Part shown: positions 52,816 to 63,042 of the stretch, piece by piece
How the letters are laid out: each line of letters starts with the position of its first letter
Position numbering within the stretch: position 1 is the first letter of the stretch
Assembly (NCBI RefSeq): GCF_007558815.1
Contig: NZ_VLTJ01000029.1
Coordinates: 186,001 to 250,000 of the forward strand
Length of the DNA stretch: 64,000 nt
Direction: 5' to 3'
From: Verticiella sediminum
GTDB taxonomy: Bacteria; Pseudomonadota; Gammaproteobacteria; Burkholderiales; Burkholderiaceae_B
Made by a program: the position numbers and the translations under genes
The notes under the pieces: model-generated
What the model saw: the letters and a program-made list of their open reading frames with translations, nothing else
Told to the model about the DNA's origin: nothing
Databases searched by the model: none

Positions 52816-55278
52816 GTGAACACCGTCTTCTGCCGGCCCAGCCGGCCCCTGCCGCTACGCACCTTCACCGGCCGCATGAGCGCGCTCGCCGTCGCGCTCG
52901 CCCTGGCCCTGGCGGCCGCCCCCGCTCCGACGCTGGCGCAGGAAGCGCCCGCCCGCGTGGACATCCCGGCACAGCCGCTGGGCGACGCGCTGCTGCAACT
53001 GGGCGAACAGACCTCCCTGCAGATCTTCTTCGCCCAGGACGTGGTGAGCGGATTGAACGCCCGTCCGGTGTCCGGCACGCTGGCGCCGGAAGCCGCCCTG
53101 CGCGTCCTGCTGCAGGGCACGGGCATCGACTACGTGCGCAACGGCAACAATGTCACGCTCTCGCGCGCCAGCGCCACGGGCGCTGCGAACGCCGCGGGCG
53201 CGGGCGCCACGGATGTCGCCCAGCTCGCCGCCGTCACCGTGAGCGCCGGCATCCTGGGCGACCTGGCCCCGGCCTATGCGGGCGGCCAGGTGGCGACCGG
53301 CGGCAGCCTGGGCCTGCTCGGCTCCGAAGACGTGATGGATACGCCGTTCAGCACGGTCAACTACACGTCCGAACTGCTCTACGACCAGCAGGCGCGCACA
53401 CTGGCCGATGTGGTGGTCAACGACGCTTCCGTGCGCGGCCTGACCTCCACGGGCGGCTTCGGCGAGGATTTCCAGATCCGCGGCTTTCCGGTCGGCAGCG
53501 GCGACGTGAGCGTGAACGGGCTGTACGGCCTGGTGTCCTCCAGCCGGGTGCCGGTGCAGATCCTCGAGCGCGTCGAAGTCCTCAAGGGGCCGGGCGCCTT
53601 CATGCGCGGCATCCCGCCCAACGGCAGCGTGGGCGGCGCCATCAACGTCGTCGCCAAGCGTGCGGACGACGAACCGCTGGCGCGCGCCACGCTGGGCTAC
53701 ATGAGCAAGTCCAACGTCACCGGCCAGATCGACCTGGGCCGCCGCTTCGGCGAGGACAACGCCTGGGGCGTGCGCTTCAACGGCGTCAAGCGCGGCGGCG
53801 AGGCCACGCTGCGCGACGGCAAGCAGGGCCTGGACATGGGCGCCGTCGGCGTGGACTACCGCGGCGACCGCCTGCGCTGGTCGCTGGACGCGATCCACCA
53901 GGAAGACGTGCTGGAGAACATCCGCTCGCAGATCGGCTGGCAGGACGACGTCAGCGAGTTGCCCGCCCCGCCCGACGGACGCACCAACTTCTATCCCGGC
54001 ACGCGCCTCACGCAGCGCGACAGCACGGTGATGTCCCGGCTCGAATACGACTTCACCGACCGCATCACCGGCCACGTCGCCCTGGGTTATCGCGACGGCG
54101 ACGTGCGCCAGATCTTCCCGGTCACGGTGGCTGCCGGCCTTCCGGCGCAACGCCTGTCGGTGGACAGCGACGGCAATTTCAACGTCGTCAGCACCTACTA
54201 CGACTCCTACACCAAGACCTTCAGCGGCGACGCTGGCCTGACGGCACGCTTCAATACCGGCAGCGTCGGCCACCGCGTGGCCCTGGGCATGACCTACCTC
54301 GACCAGGAGGCCGGCAACCTGTACACCCGGGGCGACGACACCGTAGCCTCGAACATCTACGATCCTGTGCCGATCCCGCCGCTGCCGGGTACGCGCGGCG
54401 AGCCGCCGAAGGTGTCGGACACTGCGCTGACCAGCATCGCCATCTCCGATACCGTGTCCTTCGCCGACGACCGTGTGCTGCTGACGCTCGGTGCGCGCCG
54501 CCAGACCGTGGACGTGGACAGCTACAACGCGGCCGGCGCAGTCACCTCGGGCTACCGCGCCAGCGCCGTCTCGCCCGTGGCGGGCATCGTGGTCAAACCC
54601 TGGGACAACGTCTCGGTCTACGCCAACTTCACGCAGGGCCTGACGCGCGGCACCGTCGTCGGGGAGCAGTACGAGAACCGCGGCGAAGTGCTCGCACCCT
54701 TCAAATCCAAGCAGTACGAGACCGGCGTCAAGGTCGATTGGGGCAAGCTGACCACCACCGCCGCGCTGTACCAGATCGCCCGGCCCGCCGGTCAGGCCGA
54801 CACCGAGAACAACATCTACGGCTACTTCGGCGAGCAGCGCAACCGGGGCCTCGAGCTGACCGCCTACGGGGAGATCATGCCCAGCCTGCGCCTGCTGGCG
54901 AGCGCTGCCTTCATCGACAGCGAGCTCACGAAGACGCAAGGCGGCCTGAACCAGGGCAACCGCCCCTCGGGCGTACCGACCAGCACCTACAACCTCGGGC
55001 TGGACTGGGACACGCCGTGGGTGGATGGCCTCAGCCTGAACGGCCGCGTGATCCGGACTTCCTCGGTGTACCTCAACAACAACAATACGCTGGGCCTGTC
55101 CGGCTACACCCGCTTGGACGTGGGTGCGCGCTACCGCACCGAGATCGCCGGCAAGGAGGTCGTGCTGCGCGCGAACATCGAGAACCTCGCCGACAAGCGC
55201 TACTGGCTGGCCTCGGGCTCGTTCGTCACCAACGCGGCGGGCCGCACCTACATGCTGTCGGCCTCGGTCAACTACTGA
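52816..55278 (+). CDS. TonB-dependent siderophore receptor with STN domain
   Basis: 820 residues from a GTG at 52816; an internal ATG at 52876 would start at MSALAVALALALAAA and also make a usable signal peptide. Signal to about 42, STN domain (about 45-115, LGDALLQLGEQTSLQIFFAQDVVSGLNARPVSG), plug (about 140-300, DVVVNDASVRGLTSTGGFGEDFQIRGFPV, ERVEVLKGPGAFMRGIPPNGSVGGAINVV) and a complete barrel to the final aromatic VNY. The plug sequence is of the FhuE/ferrichrome-like type, so hydroxamate siderophores are possible. It differs strongly from the IutA-like receptor at 22779. Regulated by the sigma/FecR pair and, by the box at 52681, probably by Fur. Confidence 0.87.
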   Translation: MNTVFCRPSRPLPLRTFTGRMSALAVALALALAAAPAPTLAQEAPARVDIPAQPLGDALLQLGEQTSLQIFFAQDVVSGLNARPVSGTLAPEAALRVLLQGTGIDYVRNGNNVTLSRASATGAANAAGAGATDVAQLAAVTVSAGILGDLAPAYAGGQVATGGSLGLLGSEDVMDTPFSTVNYTSELLYDQQARTLADVVVNDASVRGLTSTGGFGEDFQIRGFPVGSGDVSVNGLYGLVSSSRVPVQILERVEVLKGPGAFMRGIPPNGSVGGAINVVAKRADDEPLARATLGYMSKSNVTGQIDLGRRFGEDNAWGVRFNGVKRGGEATLRDGKQGLDMGAVGVDYRGDRLRWSLDAIHQEDVLENIRSQIGWQDDVSELPAPPDGRTNFYPGTRLTQRDSTVMSRLEYDFTDRITGHVALGYRDGDVRQIFPVTVAAGLPAQRLSVDSDGNFNVVSTYYDSYTKTFSGDAGLTARFNTGSVGHRVALGMTYLDQEAGNLYTRGDDTVASNIYDPVPIPPLPGTRGEPPKVSDTALTSIAISDTVSFADDRVLLTLGARRQTVDVDSYNAAGAVTSGYRASAVSPVAGIVVKPWDNVSVYANFTQGLTRGTVVGEQYENRGEVLAPFKSKQYETGVKVDWGKLTTTAALYQIARPAGQADTENNIYGYFGEQRNRGLELTAYGEIMPSLRLLASAAFIDSELTKTQGGLNQGNRPSGVPTSTYNLGLDWDTPWVDGLSLNGRVIRTSSVYLNNNNTLGLSGYTRLDVGARYRTEIAGKEVVLRANIENLADKRYWLASGSFVTNAAGRTYMLSASVNY

Positions 55279-55330
55279 GCTTCGCCAGCTCGGGCGCGGC
55301 GACCGGCGGCACGCCGCCGCCGCGCCCGCG

Positions 55331-56269
55331 TCACGCCAGCGCGCGGCGCAGCTCGTTGGCGCAAAGCTGCACCGCCGTCTCGGTTTCGTCGAACGCCTTG
55401 CCCATGGTGATGAAGCCGTGGATCATGCGTTCGAAGCTGACCAGCGTGGCGCGGTTGCCGGCCTCCGTGAGGCGCTGCGCGTAGTACAGCCCCTCGTCGC
55501 GCAGCGGGTCGTAGCCCGCGGTGATCACCAGCGCCGGCGGCAGTCGGGCGAGATCCTCGTGCAGCAGCGGCGACGCCCGCCAGTCGGTATCGTGGCGGTC
55601 GTCGATCAGGTAGTGGTCGTGAAAGTACGTCATGGTGTCGCGCGTCAGCACATACCCGTCGCCGTTGGTCTCGTGCGAGGGCGTCCCGCGCCGCTGGTCG
55701 GTGGCCGGGTAGATCAGCAACTGGAAGGCGATGCGCGGCATGTCGGCGTGATCGCGGGCGTACAGGCTCGCCACGGCCGCGAGGTTGCCGCCGGCGCTGT
55801 CGCCGCCCACCGCCAGGCGCGAGGCATCCAGGCCGAGCCGCCCGGCCTCGGCGGCCACCCAGCGCGTGGCGGCAAGGCAATCGTCCACCGCGGCCGGAAA
55901 GCGGTGCTCCGGCGCCAGCCGGTAATCCACCGCCACCACCGCGCAGCCCGAGGCCTGGGCCAATTGTCGGCACAAGGTATCGTGAGTCTGCAGATCGCCG
56001 ATCACCCAGCCGCCGCCGTGGTAATAGACCAGCACCGGCAGCCGGCCCTGCTGCGGCGTGCTCGCCGCATACAGGCGCAGCGCAATGGGGCCGTGGGGCC
56101 CCGGCGCCGACAGATCCTCCACCCGGGCGAGCGCCGGCGGCTCGGGCTGGGTCAATGCCCCGCGTTCACGGTACTGCTGGCGCGCCGCCTCCGGCGGCTG
56201 AGTATGGATCGGCGCAATGCCGCGCTCGGCCATGAGGTCGATCAGAACGCGCGCCTGGGGATGCAGCAT
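55331..56269 (-). CDS. Alpha/beta hydrolase, hormone-sensitive-lipase (HSL) family esterase
   Basis: 312 residues from the ATG at 56269 (AGGAGA upstream). HGGGW (84-88) is the oxyanion-hole motif, GDSAGG (nucleophile Ser158) the active site, with the Asp in YDPLRDEGLYYAQRL and the His in MIHGFITMGKAF completing the triad. It hydrolyses short-chain esters or lactones in the cytoplasm. Divergent from the Baeyer-Villiger monooxygenase, a natural pairing: the monooxygenase makes an ester or lactone and the esterase opens it. Confidence 0.92.
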   Translation of the reverse strand: MLHPQARVLIDLMAERGIAPIHTQPPEAARQQYRERGALTQPEPPALARVEDLSAPGPHGPIALRLYAASTPQQGRLPVLVYYHGGGWVIGDLQTHDTLCRQLAQASGCAVVAVDYRLAPEHRFPAAVDDCLAATRWVAAEAGRLGLDASRLAVGGDSAGGNLAAVASLYARDHADMPRIAFQLLIYPATDQRRGTPSHETNGDGYVLTRDTMTYFHDHYLIDDRHDTDWRASPLLHEDLARLPPALVITAGYDPLRDEGLYYAQRLTEAGNRATLVSFERMIHGFITMGKAFDETETAVQLCANELRRALA

Positions 56270-56466
56270 GGGTAGGTCTCCTGGGGCGGCCCGCGCGAAT
56301 CCCGATTGCGCCGCGCGGCCTTCTTTGTAAGAATTGTCTGGAACAACGATCCACCTGGTACAAAGTAGAGTCCGGCCGATTCGGTTGTCAAGCCGCGTCG
56401 CGCAGCTCGGACACAACAGTACCCGCGCCCTCCGGCAGCGGGCACGCCACCAAGGAGACAGCAGCG

Positions 56467-58005
56467 ATGCGGGATCAAGTCACTCCCGGGACATCCGCCC
56501 CGGGCATGCCGGCCGCCGAGCACGTCGACGTGCTCGTGCTGGGCGCGGGCATTTCCGGCATCGGCGCCGGCCATCATCTGCGCACCCAATGCCCAAAGCG
56601 CAGCTTCGTCATCGTCGACGAGCAGGACGGCTACGGCGGCACGTGGTGGACGCACCGCTACCCCGGCGTGCGCTCCGACAGCGAGCTCTACACCTTCGGC
56701 TATCGCTTCAAGCCGTGGTCCGGCCCGCCCATCGCCACCGGCGCCGAGATCCTCGACTACCTCGGCGAGGTGGTGCGCGAGGACGAGCTCGAACCGCGCA
56801 TGCGGCTGCGCCACCGCGTGCTGTCGGCGAACTGGTGCAGCGAGCGCGCCCGCTGGACGGTCGAGGGCCGCCGCACCGATACCGGCGAGCCGTTCCGCTA
56901 CACCGCCTCCTTCCTCTGGATGGGCCAGGGCTACTATCGCCACGACCAGGGCTACACGCCGACCTGGCCGGGCATGGAGGATTTTCGCGGCCCCGTCATC
57001 CATCCGCAGCAGTGGCCCGACGATCTCGACCTCACGGGCAAGCGCGTGGTGCTGATCGGCTCGGGCGCCACCGCCGCCACCGTGCTGCCCGCGCTGGCCG
57101 GCCAGTGCGAGCACATCACCATGCTGCAGCGCTCGCCCACGTATTTCGTCACCAAGCGCAACGTCAACGAGCTGGCCGACCTGCTGCGCGAGCTGGACAT
57201 CCCCGCCGAATGGACCCACGAGATCGTGCGGCGCAAGGTGCTCAAGGAACAGCGCGAGGTGATCCGGCGCTCGTTCGAGGAGCCCGACGCATTGCGCCGC
57301 GAGCTGCTCGCCGGCGTGCGCCAGCATCTCGGTTCGGACGAACTCGTCGAGAAGCACTTCACGCCCAGTTACCGGCCCTGGCAGCAGCGCATCGCCTTCG
57401 TGCCCGATGCTGACCTCTTCGGGGCGATCCGCACGGGCCAGGCCTCGGTGGTCACCGACACCATCGAGCGCTTCGAGCCCGACGGCATCCGCCTCGCCTC
57501 GGGCGAGTTCCTGCCCGCCGACGTCGTCATCAGCGCCACCGGTCTGAACCTGAGCGTGATGGGCGACATCGCCTTCGCAGTCGACGGCGGGCCCGTCGAC
57601 TTCTCGCGCACGGTGGGCTATCTCGGCGCCATGTTCACCGACGTGCCCAACCTGATATGGGTGTTCGGCTACTTCCGCGCGAGCTGGACGCTGCGCGTGG
57701 ACCTGCTCGCCGACTTCATGTGCCGCCTGCTCGCGCACATGGACGAGATCGGCGCCAGCCAGGTCATGCCGCAGTTGCGGCCCGAAGACGGCGACATGAC
57801 GCTGCTGCCCTGGGTGGACGCCGCCAACTTCAACCCCGGCTACCTCATGCGCATCCTGGACCGCCTGCCGCGCCAGAGCAGCCGCGCGCCGTGGCGCCAC
57901 ACCCAGGACTACTGGGAAGACCAGCGCGAACTCGCCAGCGCCGCGCTGGACGACGGCACGCTGGTCTACGGCATGCCCCCGCAGCCCTTGCGGCGCACGG
58001 CATGA
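56467..58005 (+). CDS. Flavin-dependent Baeyer-Villiger-type monooxygenase
   Basis: 512 residues. Two Rossmann motifs: GAGISG (26-31, FAD) and GSGATA in the NADPH domain. The BVMO fingerprint FxGxxxHxxxWP is present as FRGPVIHPQQWP (173-184). It inserts oxygen into a ketone to give an ester or lactone using NADPH and O2. It lies divergent from an HSL esterase over a 197-base gap. The native substrate is unknown; close relatives act on cyclic or aliphatic ketones. Confidence 0.92.
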   Translation: MRDQVTPGTSAPGMPAAEHVDVLVLGAGISGIGAGHHLRTQCPKRSFVIVDEQDGYGGTWWTHRYPGVRSDSELYTFGYRFKPWSGPPIATGAEILDYLGEVVREDELEPRMRLRHRVLSANWCSERARWTVEGRRTDTGEPFRYTASFLWMGQGYYRHDQGYTPTWPGMEDFRGPVIHPQQWPDDLDLTGKRVVLIGSGATAATVLPALAGQCEHITMLQRSPTYFVTKRNVNELADLLRELDIPAEWTHEIVRRKVLKEQREVIRRSFEEPDALRRELLAGVRQHLGSDELVEKHFTPSYRPWQQRIAFVPDADLFGAIRTGQASVVTDTIERFEPDGIRLASGEFLPADVVISATGLNLSVMGDIAFAVDGGPVDFSRTVGYLGAMFTDVPNLIWVFGYFRASWTLRVDLLADFMCRLLAHMDEIGASQVMPQLRPEDGDMTLLPWVDAANFNPGYLMRILDRLPRQSSRAPWRHTQDYWEDQRELASAALDDGTLVYGMPPQPLRRTA

Positions 58006-58034
58006 GCGCTCCCGCCCGGCCGCCCGAAGGGAGC

Positions 58035-58062
58035 GCGACTCCTCCCTCGGGGAGGATGTCGC
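58035..58062. terminator. Hairpin between BVMO gene and glyA
   Basis: Twelve-bp stem with one bulge (58035-58046 with 58050-58062) and a 3-base loop, between two convergent genes. No clear T-run. Confidence 0.45.
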
Positions 58063-58093
58063 GCAGCGACAGCAGGGTCCCTCAGGCCGCGGC

Positions 58094-59344
58094 TCAGCCG
58101 TAGACCGGAAACCGCGCGGTCAGCGTCGCCACCTGCTCACGCACGTGCGCGATGCGCGCCGGCTCCTGCGGCGCATCCAGCACGTCGGCCACCAGGTGGC
58201 CCACCTGCCGCGCCTCGTCTTCGCCGAAGCCGCGCGTGGTCATCGCCGGCGTGCCCAGCCGGATGCCGGAGGTCACGAACGGCTTTTCCGGATCGTTGGG
58301 AATGGCGTTCTTGTTGACGGTGATGTGCGCCTCGCCCAGCACGCGCTCGGCGTCCTTGCCGGTGATGCGCTTGGCGCGCAGGTCGACCAGCATGAGATGG
58401 CTTTCCGTGCGGCCCGAGACGATGCGCAGGCCGCGCGCGATCAGGGTGTCGGCGAGCACCTGGGCGTTCTTCGCCACCTGCTGCTGGTAGCGCTTGAACC
58501 CGGGCGCGAGCGCCTCCTGGAAAGCGACGGCCTTGCCCGCGATGACGTGCATCAGCGGGCCGCCCTGCAGGCCGGGGAAGATCGCGCTGTTGATCTTCCT
58601 GGCGATGTCCTCGTGGTTGGTGAGCACCACGCCGCCGCGCGGCCCGCGCAGGCTCTTGTGCGTGGTGGAGGTGACCACGTCGGCATGCGGCAGCGGGTTG
58701 GGATATTCGCCCGCCGCGATCAGGCCCGCGTAGTGCGCCATGTCGACCATCAGCCGCGCGCCCACCGCCTTGGCGACCCGGGCGAAGCGTTCGAAGTCGA
58801 TGCGCAGGGCATACGCCGAGGCGCCGGCGATGATGAGCTTGGGCCTGTGCTCGTGGGCAAGGCGCTCCATCGCGTCGTAGTCGATCTCCTCGCGCGCGTC
58901 CAGGCCGTAGCTCACCACCTTGAACCATTTTCCGCTCAGGTTGAGCGCCATGCCGTGCGTGAGATGGCCGCCTTCGGCCAGGCTCATGCCCATGATGGTG
59001 TCGCCGGGGTCGAGCAGGGCGAGAAAGACCGACTGATTGGCCTGCGAGCCGGAGTTTGCCTGCACATTGGCGTACTGCGCGCCGAAGAGCTGCTTCAGGC
59101 GGTCGATGGCGAGCTGCTCGACAAGGTCGACGTATTCGCAGCCGCCGTAGTAGCGCTTGCCGGGATAGCCCTCGGCATACTTGTTGGTGAGCTGCGAACC
59201 CTGCGCGGCCATCACCGCGGGCGAGGCGTAGTTCTCGGAGGCGATCAGCTCGATGTGGTCCTGCTGGCGCTGGTCTTCCCGCAGGATGGCAGCGTGGACC
59301 TCGGGGTCGATCCGGGCGAGGGTGTATTCGGTGCGCGGGAACAT
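58094..59344 (-). CDS. glyA: Serine hydroxymethyltransferase
   Basis: 416 residues, normal length. PLP lysine in STTHKSLRG (about residue 228), with [37 protein letters not shown], and [13 protein letters not shown] all present. It converts serine plus tetrahydrofolate to glycine and 5,10-methylene-THF, feeding methyl groups to MetF and MetE. It lies 52 bases after metE, with a strong terminator-like hairpin ending 17 bases before its start, so its transcription depends on read-through or on a promoter inside metE. Confidence 0.96.
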   Translation of the reverse strand: MFPRTEYTLARIDPEVHAAILREDQRQQDHIELIASENYASPAVMAAQGSQLTNKYAEGYPGKRYYGGCEYVDLVEQLAIDRLKQLFGAQYANVQANSGSQANQSVFLALLDPGDTIMGMSLAEGGHLTHGMALNLSGKWFKVVSYGLDAREEIDYDAMERLAHEHRPKLIIAGASAYALRIDFERFARVAKAVGARLMVDMAHYAGLIAAGEYPNPLPHADVVTSTTHKSLRGPRGGVVLTNHEDIARKINSAIFPGLQGGPLMHVIAGKAVAFQEALAPGFKRYQQQVAKNAQVLADTLIARGLRIVSGRTESHLMLVDLRAKRITGKDAERVLGEAHITVNKNAIPNDPEKPFVTSGIRLGTPAMTTRGFGEDEARQVGHLVADVLDAPQEPARIAHVREQVATLTARFPVYG

Positions 59345-59361
59345 GGCAATGCCCTTGAAGG

Positions 59362-59388
59362 AAAAAAATCCCGGCCGATGGCCGGGAT
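59362..59388 (-). terminator. Rho-independent terminator between metE and glyA
   Basis: On the minus strand a 9-bp perfect stem (ATCCCGGCC, ATC, GGCCGGGAT; 59388-59368) is followed directly by seven T (59368-59362), the best intrinsic terminator in the window. It lies 8 bases after the metE stop and 17 bases before glyA. Confidence 0.85.
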
Positions 59389-59396
59389 CGTGACGA

Positions 59397-61691
59397 TCAG
59401 GCCACGCTTTCGCGCAGCGCCCGGGCTGCCGAGACCATGTTGGTCAGGGCCGGAATCACCTCGTTCCACTGCCGCGTCTTCAGGCCGCAGTCGGGGTTGA
59501 CCCACAGGCGTTCGGCGGGAATGCGCTCGGCGGCCTTCTTCATGAGGTTGACCATGTGCGCCTCGGTCGGGATGTTGGGCGAATGGATGTCGTACACGCC
59601 CGGGCCGATTTCGTTGGGATACTTGAAGTCGTCGAACGCGTCGAGCAGTTCCATGTCCGAACGCGAGGTCTCGATGGTGATGACGTCGGCGTCCATGTCG
59701 GCGATCGAGGCGATGATGTCGTTGAACTCCGAATAGCACATGTGGGTGTGGATCTGCGTCTCGTCGGCCACCCCGTTGGCGGTGATGCGGAAGCACTCCA
59801 CGGCCCAGTCGAGGTATTCCTGCCATTGCGCGCGGCGCAGCGGCAGGCCCTCGCGCAGCGCGGCCTCGTCGATCTGGATCACGCGCACGCCGGCCTGCTC
59901 CAGGTCCAGCACCTCCTGGCGGATGGCGAGCGCGAGCTGGCGGCACGACACCGCACGCGGCTGGTCGTCACGCACGAAGGACCAGTTGAGGATCGTGACC
60001 GGGCCGGTCAGCATGCCCTTCATCGGCTTGTCGGTGAGCGACTGGGCGTAGCGGATCCATTCCACCGTCATGGCCTTCGGGCGGCTGATGTCGCCGAACA
60101 GGATGGGCGGCTTCACGCAGCGCGAACCGTAGGACTGCACCCAGCCGAACTGGCTGAACGCGTAGCCGTCCAGTTGCTCGCCGAAGTACTCGACCATGTC
60201 GTTGCGCTCGGCCTCGCCGTGCACCAGCACGTCCAGGCCCAGGGCTTCCTGCTCGCGCACGCTGCGCGCGATCTCGGCGCGCATTGCGGCCTGGTAGGCG
60301 GCTTCGTCGATCTCGCCGGCCTTGAACTGGCTGCGCGCCTGGCGGATGTCGGCGGTCTGCGGGAAGGAGCCGATGGTGGTGGTGGGGAACTTCGGCAGCT
60401 TGAGCAGGGCGGCCTGCCTGGCGGCGCGCTCGGCGTACGGCTGCTGGCGCTCGCCGAGACGGGCATCGACCTTGGCCAGCGCGGCCTTGACCGCCGGATT
60501 GTTCACGCGCGGCGAGTTGCGGCGCGCCTGGATGTCGGCGCCGTTGGCGTCCAGCTCGGCGCGCACAGCCTGACGGCCCTGGTTCAAGGCCTGCGCCAGC
60601 ACACGCACCTCGTCGAGCTTCTGCAGCGCGAACGCCAGCCACGACTTCACCTCGGCATCGAGCTTCTGTTCGCTGGCCAGATCCACCGGCACGTGCAGCA
60701 GCGAGCACGAGGGCGCGATCCACAGCCGCTCGCCCAGGCGCTGGGCCAGGGGCTCCAGCCAATCCAGCGTGGCGTTCAGATCGGTCTTCCAGATGTTGCG
60801 GCCGTTGACCACGCCCAGCGAGAGCACCGAGTCGGCGGGCAGCGCCTCGATCAGCGGCAGCACGTCGTCGCGCCCGTTGACGGCATCCACGTGCAGGCCC
60901 GCGACCGGCAGGCGGGCGGCGAGCGCGACGTTCTCGAGCAACTGGCCGAAGTAGGTCGCGAGCAGCAGCTTGACGCGGCTCGTCTTCAGCTCGCCGTAGG
61001 CGGTCTCGAAAGCGCCCTGCCACGCGGCGTCGAGCTCGGTGACCAGGACGGGTTCGTCGATCTGCACCCATTCCACGCCCTGGGCGGCGAGCGTCTCCAG
61101 CAACTGCGCATACACCGGCAGCAGCCGGGGCAGCAGCGCCAGCCGATCCGAATCGTCCTTGGCCTTGCCGATGGCGAGGTAGGTCACCGGCCCGACGATG
61201 ACCGGCTTGGCCTTCACGCCCTGAGCCTGGGCCTCGGCGAGCTGCTCCAGCAGGCGGCCGGCGTCGAGCTTGAACTCGGTACCGGCGGTGAACTCGGGGA
61301 CGATGTAGTGGTAGTTGGTGTCGAACCACTTGGTCATCTCGCCCGCGGCCACGCCGCCGCAGCAGCCGGCGTGCGCCTCCGCGGCCTGGGCCGAACGCCC
61401 GCGCGCCACGCGAAAGTAGTTGTCCAGCACGTCGCCATGAAAACCGCGCACGCGTTCGGGCAGGTTGCCCAGCGTGAAGCTCATGTCGAGCACTTGGTCG
61501 TAGAACGAGAAGTCGCCGACCGGCACCAGGTCCAGCCCGGCCTGGTTCTCCCAGTGGCGCTGGCGCAGCTTCGCGCCGCTCGCCTTGAGTTCGGCCAGGG
61601 ACGATTGGCCCTTCCAGTAGGCTTCCTGGGCGAACTTGAGTTCGCGCTTGGCGCCGATGCGCGGAAATCCGAGATTGTGAGTGCGTGCCAT
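59397..61691 (-). CDS. metE: Cobalamin-independent methionine synthase
   Basis: 764 residues, like E. coli MetE (753). The N-terminal domain opens with [18 protein letters not shown] and carries the folate-binding Lys/Arg stretch. The C-terminal catalytic domain shows [25 protein letters not shown] (Zn His/Cys) and VNPDCGLK (Zn Cys735). It transfers methyl from 5-methyl-THF polyglutamate to homocysteine. Divergent from metR across an 11-bp inverted repeat; an interspersed repeat (61715-61828) lies in its leader. No B12 riboswitch was seen. Confidence 0.96.
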   Translation of the reverse strand: MARTHNLGFPRIGAKRELKFAQEAYWKGQSSLAELKASGAKLRQRHWENQAGLDLVPVGDFSFYDQVLDMSFTLGNLPERVRGFHGDVLDNYFRVARGRSAQAAEAHAGCCGGVAAGEMTKWFDTNYHYIVPEFTAGTEFKLDAGRLLEQLAEAQAQGVKAKPVIVGPVTYLAIGKAKDDSDRLALLPRLLPVYAQLLETLAAQGVEWVQIDEPVLVTELDAAWQGAFETAYGELKTSRVKLLLATYFGQLLENVALAARLPVAGLHVDAVNGRDDVLPLIEALPADSVLSLGVVNGRNIWKTDLNATLDWLEPLAQRLGERLWIAPSCSLLHVPVDLASEQKLDAEVKSWLAFALQKLDEVRVLAQALNQGRQAVRAELDANGADIQARRNSPRVNNPAVKAALAKVDARLGERQQPYAERAARQAALLKLPKFPTTTIGSFPQTADIRQARSQFKAGEIDEAAYQAAMRAEIARSVREQEALGLDVLVHGEAERNDMVEYFGEQLDGYAFSQFGWVQSYGSRCVKPPILFGDISRPKAMTVEWIRYAQSLTDKPMKGMLTGPVTILNWSFVRDDQPRAVSCRQLALAIRQEVLDLEQAGVRVIQIDEAALREGLPLRRAQWQEYLDWAVECFRITANGVADETQIHTHMCYSEFNDIIASIADMDADVITIETSRSDMELLDAFDDFKYPNEIGPGVYDIHSPNIPTEAHMVNLMKKAAERIPAERLWVNPDCGLKTRQWNEVIPALTNMVSAARALRESVA

Positions 61692-61714
61692 GGTGTAAGT
61701 CCAATAGGAAGCCC

Positions 61715-61828
61715 ACCCCCTATGCGCTGACGCGCGCCCCCTCGAGGGGGCGGCACTGGCGGACCGGCAAAGCCGGATCCGCTGTGCCCCGGGTGGTGCG
61801 GCGTACTTTCATGCGTCGCGGGTGGCGC
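61715..61828 (+). repeat. Interspersed repeat, family B, copy 2
   Basis: About 114 bases nearly identical to 40294-40407, inserted between metE and the metR box. It would be transcribed in the metE leader, in antisense orientation to it as written here. Confidence 0.85.
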
Positions 61829-61883
61829 GATGCGTGGTGGAGTAATTGAAACCGTAGACCCGCATGCTACGCAGACCGATTCA

Positions 61884-61927
61884 TGAATGAAAATGGTAAT
61901 ATTTCATCAATCTATTATTTTCATTCA
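61884..61927. promoter_or_regulatory. MetR-type operator, 11-bp inverted repeat
   Basis: TGAATGAAAAT and ATTTTCATTCA, perfect 11-bp arms separated by 22 bases, between the divergent metE and metR genes. Each arm contains the TGAA/TTCA elements of known MetR sites. It ends 14 bases before metR, consistent with autoregulation. Confidence 0.75.
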
Positions 61928-61941
61928 TACGAACCGCAGCC

Positions 61942-62838
61942 ATGGCCATCCTCGACCGAGCCCATCTCGACATCGTGCGCGCCGTCGACCAGCACGGCTC
62001 GCTCACTGCCGCGGCCGCCAGCCTGCACCTCACCCAGTCCGCCTTGAGCCACACGGTGCGCAAGCTGGAAGACCAGCTCGGCGTACCGATCTGGCATCGC
62101 GAAGGCCGCAGTCTGCGTCCCACCCAGGCCGGCCAGTACCTCCTGGCCGTCGCCAAGCGCCTGCTGCCGCAGCTCGATCAGGCCGAGGAGCGCCTGCGCC
62201 AGTTCGCGCGTGGCGAGCGGGGCACGCTGCGCATCGGCATGGAGTGCCACCCGTGCTATCAGTGGCTGCTCAAGATCGTCTCGCCCTACCTCGCCGAGTG
62301 GCCCATGGTGGACGTGGACGTCAAGCAGAAATTCCAGTTCGGCGGCATCGGCGCGCTCTTCGCGCACGAGATCGACATGCTGGTCACGCCGGACCCCCTG
62401 TACAAGCCGGGCCTGCGCTTCGAGCCGGTGTTCGACTACGAGCAGGTCCTGGTGGTGAGCCTGGCCCACCCGCTGCGCACGGCCGACCACGTCGAGCCGC
62501 ATCAGCTCTCGGACGAGACGCTCATCACCTACCCGGTCAGCACCGACCGCCTCGATGTGTACACACGCTTTCTGACGCCGGCGGGCGTCAGCCCGCGCCG
62601 CCACAAGCCCATCGAGACCACCGACATCATGCTGCAGATGGTGGCCAGCGGGCGCGGCGTGGCGGCCCTGCCGCGCTGGCTGGTCGAAGAGAACGCCGAG
62701 CGCTTCGGCGTGGTGCCGGTCAAGCTCGGCCCGACCGGCGTGGACAAGCAGATATTCCTGGGCTTTCGGGAAGCGGAAGCCGACATCGACTACCTGGGGG
62801 CCTTCGTCGAACTGGCGCGGGCGCGGCGGGACGCCTGA
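61942..62838 (+). CDS. metR: LysR-family regulator of methionine synthesis
   Basis: 298 residues. Winged helix about 4-62 (LDRAHLDIVRAVDQHGSLTAAAASLHLTQSALSHTVRKLEDQL), then an effector domain with the MetR-type segment GMECHPCYQWLLKIVSPYLAEWP, where Cys and His occur close to the homocysteine site. MetR activates metE and represses itself with homocysteine as co-effector. Position (divergent from metE) and sequence agree. Confidence 0.92.
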   Translation: MAILDRAHLDIVRAVDQHGSLTAAAASLHLTQSALSHTVRKLEDQLGVPIWHREGRSLRPTQAGQYLLAVAKRLLPQLDQAEERLRQFARGERGTLRIGMECHPCYQWLLKIVSPYLAEWPMVDVDVKQKFQFGGIGALFAHEIDMLVTPDPLYKPGLRFEPVFDYEQVLVVSLAHPLRTADHVEPHQLSDETLITYPVSTDRLDVYTRFLTPAGVSPRRHKPIETTDIMLQMVASGRGVAALPRWLVEENAERFGVVPVKLGPTGVDKQIFLGFREAEADIDYLGAFVELARARRDA

Positions 62839-63042
62839 ATCCGCTGCGCAGCCGCACCCTGCGGCGCGGGCCAGCGCACCGACCCGGCGGGAACCCCGCT
62901 TGCTATTCGCCGCCCCGCCGCCCGGCTCTACACTGTCGGGCCGAACGGTTCGCCCGCACGTCGCCCGCGAGCCCGATCCGCTCGACGACAACAAGAACGT
63001 GCGTGTCACGGCGGTGAGACGCCACGCAGGAACGCTTCAGGC

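Noticed and set aside
52855-54939. A 694-codon frame antisense to the second TonB receptor
   Set aside because: The receptor frame has signal, STN, plug and barrel features; the antisense frame has none.
56270-56466. Operator-like TTGT...ACAA pattern in the esterase/BVMO divergent region
   Set aside because: The arms pair imperfectly and the spacing is irregular; not convincing as an operator without alignment to relatives.
59556-61730. A 724-codon frame antisense to metE
   Set aside because: Same artefact. The metE frame has intact zinc and folate motifs; the antisense translation is rich in Leu, Gly, Arg and His with no domain.
61692-61941. Possible cobalamin riboswitch upstream of metE
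   Set aside because: I looked for a B12-box-like element and found only the interspersed repeat and MetR site. Its GC-rich palindromes do not form the expected conserved core by eye.
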